A stretch of 64,000 nt of DNA. Source: Pyropia yezoensis (taxonomy: Eukaryota > Rhodophyta > Bangiophyceae > Bangiales > Bangiaceae). Within the stretch, counting starts at the first letter, position 1; each line of letters opens with the position of its first letter. The notes beneath the pieces were generated by a model. That model did no database searches, was not told where the DNA came from, and saw nothing but the letters and a program-made list of their open reading frames with translations. Position numbers and translations under genes: made by a program. Of the stretch, positions 59,320 to 64,000 are shown piece by piece. The stretch lies in contig CM020619.1 in the NCBI GenBank assembly GCA_009829735.1, positions 3,292,590 through 3,356,589 on the forward strand, written 5' to 3'.

Positions 59320-59637
59320 GCGTTTGTTGTGGGGGGGGGGGGCGAGAGGACGGGGGAGAGTGTGGGAGGGGTGGGGTGGAGCATCGGCGGCCGGCCGGGG
59401 GGGAGCACGGGCGCAGCGGCTCTGTTGGGGGAGGGGGGCAGGTCGCGCCAGCACCGGCGGCGCGGTTTCTTTAAACCGCGCCGCCGCCGCTGCTGGTGTG
59501 CCGCCCCCAAGCCGCGCCCCCACCCCACGGCCGCTGATTCTCTGCCGTGCCTTTTTCGCCTCTTCCCCCCCACCCCCCTCCCCCCACCGCCTCCCCCTAC
59601 GCAGGTGGTGGCGGCCAAGGCGGCGGGTTGTGTGGTG
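59320..59637 (+). repeat. Promoter-proximal repeat module, copy 3
   Basis: Same order as copy 2: G-rich part, GGCGGCTCTGTTGGGGGAGG, hairpin GGCGGCGCGGTTT-CTTT-AAACCGCGCCGCC (about 59,455-59,485), CGCTGATTCTCTGCCGTGCC, pyrimidine tract, CGCAG and GTGGTGGCGGCCAAGGCGGC. It ends 69 nt before an ATG at 59,707. Confidence 0.88.
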
Positions 59638-59706
59638 TTGCTGTGTCGGGCGGCCCAGCCTGCAGGTGTTGGAGCGGCAGCGAGGCCGGTGGGTCCGCTG
59701 GTGGGG

Positions 59707-60315
59707 ATGGCGGTCACGCCACCGGTGGCTGACCCGGCTGCTGCGTCGGCGGTGGCGGTGTCGGCAGTCGAGTCAGTCGCGACGGCGGGTACGGTGCCCG
59801 CCGCCTCAGCTGCGCTGGCGGACGAAGGGCCGGCGGGCGACGTGCCGGTCGCCGAGCCGGCCGTGCCGGCGCTCGTCGCGTCGGCGTCGGCCGCGGCTGA
59901 CGTGGTGGCCGAGCCGGCTGGTGTGGCGCCTGCGGAGCCGACGGTCTCGGCACCAGTGGCGCCACCGACCGAGTCGACAGCGGCGTCGGCAGAGTCGTTG
60001 GAGGCGGCGTCGGCGGGCAAGTGCACGGCAGCCTCGGTTGGTGTGGCGGCGACCGTCGAGTCGTCCGTGTCGGCGGGCATGTGGACGGCGGCGTCGGGGG
60101 GTGTGGCGCCGCCGGAGCCGCCGGCCGTGTCGGCGGCTGGGATGCTGGTCGCCGAGTCGGTGGATGTGGCTGCAGTGCCGGCCGATTCAGCGGCTGACCG
60201 AGCGGCCGTGCCGGCCGTGTCGGCGGCTGACCCAGAGTGCGAGCAGGTCGTGTCGGCGGGCGCGGTGTTGCGGACGTTGGCCGCGTCGCCACCTGGCATG
60301 TCGGCTGATCCGTAG
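59707..60315 (+). CDS. Ala/Val/Pro-rich low-complexity ORF
   Basis: 202 codons from the first ATG after repeat module copy 3. The protein is nearly all Ala, Val, Pro, Ser, Glu and Thr in degenerate short repeats (about 20-bp DNA periodicity, variants of GTGTCGGCGGCTGAC). The minus strand is open too. After the TAG at 60,313, another plus frame (about 60,343-60,680; SERLKEMDCDVDEIVPV) looks more protein-like. The ORF may therefore be the first exon of a gene that continues into 60,684-62,720. No domain recognised. Confidence 0.4.
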   Translation: MAVTPPVADPAAASAVAVSAVESVATAGTVPAASAALADEGPAGDVPVAEPAVPALVASASAAADVVAEPAGVAPAEPTVSAPVAPPTESTAASAESLEAASAGKCTAASVGVAATVESSVSAGMWTAASGGVAPPEPPAVSAAGMLVAESVDVAAVPADSAADRAAVPAVSAADPECEQVVSAGAVLRTLAASPPGMSADP

Positions 60316-60683
60316 GGCGCACCGCCGACTGGCCCGGCGGTCGTGCCGGTGGCTGTCGTACCTCCCGCGTCGGTGGGTGTGGTGCATGAGGCGTCACCGA
60401 CTGACCCGGTGGCCGTGGCGCTGGGAACCCCGGTGGTTGAGTCGGCGGTGCAAATGTCGGGCGTGGCCCAGCTGATGGGGTCACCAGTGCGGGCGACCGA
60501 TCCGTCGGAGCGGCTGAAGGAGATGGACTGTGACGTCGACGAGATTGTGCCGGTGCGACCGGGCGGGTGTGCGTCTGTAGTGGCAGACGAGCCGGCGGAG
60601 ACAATGCTGGACGTCACGCATCCGGTGGTGAGGTCCGTGGTGACGGGAACGACGCCGTTGGTACCGACCCGGCGGGGGGTGCC

Positions 60684-61043
60684 ATGGCCACTCGGGGTGA
60701 CACGACGAGTGCCCTCGGACTGGTGCGTGCTTTTGACGCCCTCTTTGCTCGCATGGGCTTGCAGGCGACGTCCCAGGCCGACGCCTTGTGTGTCATCCAG
60801 ACCACGTCGACCCTTCTTCGTTGCGACCCGGGTGTACGGGTTGCCAAAGCCGCTGTTGCACACCTGTCCCGTCTGTACCAGCCGCACGCGAGTGACCCAG
60901 TCGTGGTACGTGAAATGGCAACCACTGTGAGGCACGCACTTCGCGGCACGGGCTTGGCCAGCCTGCCGCGCGCCAACCTCGAGGCACTTGTGGACATGTT
61001 TTTCATCCCCATTATGGTTCCGACCGTGTGGCGGGCAAGATAG
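60684..61043 (+). CDS. Helical hypothetical protein, upstream part
   Basis: 119 codons from an ATG in a strong context (GCCATGG). Composition is that of a real helical protein (LVRAFDALFARMG, VREMATTVRHALRG, LEALVDMFFIPIMV), vaguely like an ARM/HEAT-type repeat. The TAG at 61,041-61,043 is followed in the same frame by 18 open codons and then the ATG of the next ORF. The two are likely one gene, split by a short intron, a stop codon or an error. Confidence 0.5.
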   Translation: MATRGDTTSALGLVRAFDALFARMGLQATSQADALCVIQTTSTLLRCDPGVRVAKAAVAHLSRLYQPHASDPVVVREMATTVRHALRGTGLASLPRANLEALVDMFFIPIMVPTVWRAR

Positions 61044-61097
61044 GCAATCGACGACCTGTCTCTGCGGGCGGCGGCGGCGGCGGCAGCGCCCACCCGG

Positions 61098-62720
61098 ATG
61101 ATGATCACCGGCCGGTCGGGGCAAAAGCGGCTGCGTCTCGCCGCGCCCGGTGGTCCTGGTGGCCCCGCGGGTCCGGCTGCAGTGCCGTCTCCCCGTTTTC
61201 TGGCCCTAACCCCCCCCCGCGAGGCCGGTCGTCGTCCTGGGGCGGACGCGCCGCCGGCGACGCTTCCCGCGCAAGGTGCGCGTGCAGCAGACGCTGGCAG
61301 TGGGGGTGGTCCGAAGCTCGCCCACTTCAGCCGCGAGATGGTCGCTGCCGTCGGCGCCGCCTGCTCGAAACTGTTGCACGATCACGGGTCGCTGGCCGAT
61401 TCTCCCTCCTGGCCGCACCAAGTGACGTTTTTTCGCACCGCCTGGTCCATGGGTGTCTGGCCCCCCGAGGCCCAGAGGTTCCTACTGAGCGCGTGTAGCG
61501 CAGACACTGCCATCGTCCACCGGGCGGTGCAGGCGGGCAAGGGAGGTGCTGAGGTGCTGCAGCCGCAGCCGTTGAATCTACACACCCGCCTGTGGTCGCA
61601 TTTGTTCGAGTCTGGCCGCAACCCTTCCGCCCTGGGGCGGGGTCATGGCGACGGCATGCTTGTCCCGGAAGGCGCAGGCAGCCCCGACGACGTGGCCCTG
61701 CTGATGTCCATGCCCGGGTCGTTGGCGATGTTGCCGACAGACTTCTTCGTCGCCTTTAAAGAGGTCGACGCATGGAAAACCGTCCTATGGGACATGACGG
61801 CGTTGCTGTTTTCGTCCGTCCTTGGCTCTCTTGGTGCTGCTACTGCTGTCGCGCCGGCTGCGGCCCTGTTTTCACGTGTTGCGAGTGTGACAGCTTCAAA
61901 CACTGGCGTCGGGTGGCTGGTAGCCCCCAGTTCACACTTCCGACGGACCGCCCGGCAGGTCATCCGCTGCCTGTCCGAGGTGGGTGAGCGGGGGGGCGGT
62001 GGGTCCGATTCGTGGTCCATCACGGACCTGTTCGATGGGTGTGCACCCGTCCCGTCCGATAAGGGGGGGCGCGCTGTGTCCGCCCGCGAGACCACCAGCG
62101 CTCCCGCCCCGGGTCTGTCGTCGAGTGGCCCCCCCCCACGGCCTTTTGACGCCCTGCGCGTCGTCGAAAACGCCCTGCACTTGCTAGACGTCTCTGTGCG
62201 CGCTCGCGGGGAAGATCGTGATGATCGTGCCTGGAAAGGTGTTCCCCTGCAGCAGTTTGCCGTATGTACGGCGTTTGTGCGGAGCAGCCGGCAAGTGTTG
62301 GCGAACGTGGGCGCGGGGCGCCCGCCTGCGGACTCACCCGGCGAGTCGGTTAAGCTGTGGGCGAGCAGAGCGCTCGCCAGTGTCTTGCACCTGCTCATGC
62401 GGCTGGACATCCACCGAGACGTGGGAGGCACACAGGGTGTCGACCGAAAGGTCTTGGTCTCGTGCCTCGTCCTACTCTCCGACCACAAGCAGTTCAGCAC
62501 ACGCTTCGATATCATGGACGTGGCAAACTTGGCCCCCGTTGTCAACGAGTGGATGGAAACACTCCCGTGGCTTTGGGAGGTTCTTATCGTGCACGTCGAG
62601 GCGGACCGGTCACTATACGACTGGTTGTACTTCGCGGCCGTCCATAACCTGGTGCGAACCCCTCTTGCGGCTGGCGTGTGGGCATCTCGGCGCGTGTTGG
62701 CCCAGTCAACGTTAGATTGA
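61098..62720 (+). CDS. Helical hypothetical protein (540 aa)
   Basis: Long ORF with a Pro/Gly/Ala-rich start and then an ordinary, mostly alpha-helical sequence (EMVAAVGAACSKLLHDHG, TDFFVAFKEVDAWKTVLWDM, VNEWMETLPWLWEVLIVHVE). Hydrophobic stretches such as ALLFSSVLGSLGAATAVAPA could be buried or membrane-associated. No family recognised and no catalytic motif. It is in frame with, and 54 nt after, the ORF at 60,684-61,043. Same orientation as the ParB-like, dioxygenase and methyltransferase-SET genes. Confidence 0.65.
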   Translation: MMITGRSGQKRLRLAAPGGPGGPAGPAAVPSPRFLALTPPREAGRRPGADAPPATLPAQGARAADAGSGGGPKLAHFSREMVAAVGAACSKLLHDHGSLADSPSWPHQVTFFRTAWSMGVWPPEAQRFLLSACSADTAIVHRAVQAGKGGAEVLQPQPLNLHTRLWSHLFESGRNPSALGRGHGDGMLVPEGAGSPDDVALLMSMPGSLAMLPTDFFVAFKEVDAWKTVLWDMTALLFSSVLGSLGAATAVAPAAALFSRVASVTASNTGVGWLVAPSSHFRRTARQVIRCLSEVGERGGGGSDSWSITDLFDGCAPVPSDKGGRAVSARETTSAPAPGLSSSGPPPRPFDALRVVENALHLLDVSVRARGEDRDDRAWKGVPLQQFAVCTAFVRSSRQVLANVGAGRPPADSPGESVKLWASRALASVLHLLMRLDIHRDVGGTQGVDRKVLVSCLVLLSDHKQFSTRFDIMDVANLAPVVNEWMETLPWLWEVLIVHVEADRSLYDWLYFAAVHNLVRTPLAAGVWASRRVLAQSTLD

Positions 62721-63427
62721 TTGGCGTCACCGTTGGGCCTGCGGCCCTGGGTCGGAAAAATCGGTGGTACGACCTATTCGGAGGCCCTCCACGCGCTGAG
62801 GGGTGCGCTCTGTCCGCCGGCCAGGCCTGGCAAGCGGGCCAGCCCACTGGTCGTACGACTACGTTGTGGTATAAAACTCGATCCTCTCAGACACGTGTCT
62901 ATATCCCTCGGGGGAAAGGGACAGGTAACATAGAAAGGGGAACTACGAGAATGGTATGCCTGTTGCCTCACGTGCCTGCTCGCAGAGCAAACAGATACGC
63001 ACGGTAGTGCACACGGGGAAGAGGAAAGCAAACGCGCAGTTGTCTTTTTCCTGAGGGCGCGGGCCAAGGGCGCCTCGCTGTCCCTCTTAACGTGCATCTG
63101 GGGGAGCCTCGGCACGTTGGCCAGGTAGCCCCCCCATAACCCCGAGTGGCCCCGACCCGAGTCTAACCTCGTCAGGTCGGGGGCCACTATCACTACTAAT
63201 TCTATTCCCACTCACTAATCTCACACTCAAATTCTCTCAAATCAAGTCCCTCACAAGTATGCAAAAACCCATCAGCAATCCCTCGCTCACGTGTGGATAG
63301 CGTAGTCCACCGCATCCCAGTGCCGGGCACGGGCCACGGCCGCCAACCATCACCACACGGCGGGCGTGTTCTGGCACCTGGTGCCCTCTGGTTGTAGTCC
63401 CGGGTCGGCGCCAAGTCGGGGCCAGGG
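62721..63427. other. Non-coding stretch, possibly LTR/leader of another retrotransposon
   Basis: Contains a TATA-like TATAAAA (62,870-62,876), then an AT-rich pyrimidine tract at about 63,185-63,260. A TGGTGCCCTCTGG at 63,379 resembles a primer-binding site, as it starts with TGG. Without a second copy in the window, an LTR cannot be proved. Confidence 0.25.
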
Positions 63428-64000
63428 ATGCTACATAGCTCCCTCCCTAGTCCGGCACGTCCTCGGGCCGAACCAGGTGCCACCGTGCACAGCCTCGAGC
63501 ACGTCCACACCGGTGCCGAGGTCGAGCGTCTTCAACCTGGTCACGATCACCTGCTCCGGTTCCCTGCCCCCCTTCTCTCCTTCACCTTGGCCCTCGCGTT
63601 CCCCCGGAGTATGGACGTCATGTCCAGTTCCGAGATCCAAGCTGGGCCCGTGGTTCCGGCGGCGAGTGTTGCGGAGGAGAACACGGGTAGTCGCGCCCCT
63701 CTCCTGCCTCCGGTTCCTCGGGTGTCGATGTCGGCGCCGGTCGCCACGGCGGGGACGGATCGGGTTCCCCCGGCTTCTGTGATGCACCCGGTCGAGACCC
63801 CCCCGGTGGGTCTCCCGGAGATGCTTCTTGGGCAGGACCCTCTGGCGGGCCGGCGCTACTCCACGGTGGTCGGCAACGCCGGCGCGGCCCAGTGCCAGCA
63901 GGATTGCTTGGACCTCTGGCGCAAGGAACTCCAGCGCGGGGTCTTGACAGAGATGGATAAGGCTCGTCTTCACACGGCGGACCAGATGCGCCTGGCACAA
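63428..64000 (+). CDS. Partial ORF running off the window, possible gag
   Basis: 191 codons without a stop from an ATG at 63,428, with a second in-frame ATG at 63,611 that may be the true start. After the second ATG the protein begins MDVMSSSEIQAGPV and continues Pro/Val/Ala-rich, then turns charged and helical (LDLWRKELQRGVLTEMDKAR) at the window edge. A disordered Pro-rich start before a helical region resembles the chromovirus Gag layout, but no zinc knuckle is reached. It could equally be a host gene. Confidence 0.4.
   Translation, partial: MLHSSLPSPARPRAEPGATVHSLEHVHTGAEVERLQPGHDHLLRFPAPLLSFTLALAFPRSMDVMSSSEIQAGPVVPAASVAEENTGSRAPLLPPVPRVSMSAPVATAGTDRVPPASVMHPVETPPVGLPEMLLGQDPLAGRRYSTVVGNAGAAQCQQDCLDLWRKELQRGVLTEMDKARLHTADQMRLAQ

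Noticed and set aside
35405..59637. Direct repeats as LTRs of one giant retrotransposon
   Set aside because: The blocks differ in length and module number, lack TG...CA ends and a target duplication, and enclose genes on both strands. Kept only as a possible composite unit.
58791..61124. 777-codon minus-strand Ala/Thr-rich frame
   Set aside because: Runs through the repeat module, C-rich array and degenerate repeats on the opposite strand. No non-repetitive protein-like segment supports it.

Overview
The window is nuclear DNA from a very GC-rich eukaryote. Evidence for this is two chromodomain-bearing Ty3/gypsy LTR retrotransposons, a SET domain, a RING-type zinc finger, probable introns, long poly(G)/poly(C) tracts and large low-complexity GC blocks open in most frames. 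A GC-rich alga or other protist would fit; the sequence does not identify the lineage. No rRNA gene, convincing tRNA gene or CRISPR array is visible.

Layout. 1-7,167: GC-rich low-complexity DNA and degenerate minisatellites around an AT-richer block that holds an inverted-repeat element. 7,168-17,402: chromovirus copy A, with 469-bp LTRs, TSD CCCGG, one nonsense codon in pol, and a 500-N gap flanked by a duplicated 358-360 bp segment. 17,403-29,450: sparse genes (a 342-aa protein related to the retrotransposon antisense ORF, and an inverted pair of paralogues) among simple repeats and copies of a 14-bp palindrome. 29,455-32,230: a decayed ParB-like ORF whose core motif is amplified four times, then poly(G)/poly(C) and minisatellite DNA. 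32,786-33,781: a RING protein with a SUMO-interaction-like motif. 35,400-62,720: the gene-rich part, with a ParB-like protein, a basic Gly-rich ORF, a 2OG-Fe(II) dioxygenase-like protein, a beta-class DNA methyltransferase fused to a SET domain, a coiled-coil protein and a helical protein. 45,712-55,090: chromovirus copy B, with 468-bp LTRs and TSD CTCAT, inserted inside the methyltransferase coding sequence. 63,428-64,000: the start of another ORF that runs off the window.

How the parts relate. ParB-like protein, dioxygenase and DNA methyltransferase-SET lie in one orientation in about 20 kb (about 10.6 kb without the transposon). All are plausible DNA- or chromatin-modifying proteins. Removing copy B together with one target duplication joins the two methyltransferase halves in frame exactly between the QK motif and motif I. 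The intact allele therefore encoded a DNA methyltransferase-SET protein and the transposon has broken it.

Main observations for follow-up: (1) the DNA methyltransferase-SET fusion and its nested disruption; (2) a 647-aa antisense ORF in the chromovirus with a stand-alone relative at 19,754-20,782; (3) a canonical -1 frameshift signal (GGGAAAC, 6-nt spacer, predicted pseudoknot) at the gag-pol junction of both copies; (4) a roughly 320-360 bp repeat module placed 63-70 nt upstream of the start codons of three unrelated genes, always in the sense orientation; (5) seven perfect copies and one near copy of GTTATGTACATAAC in three intergenic clusters.
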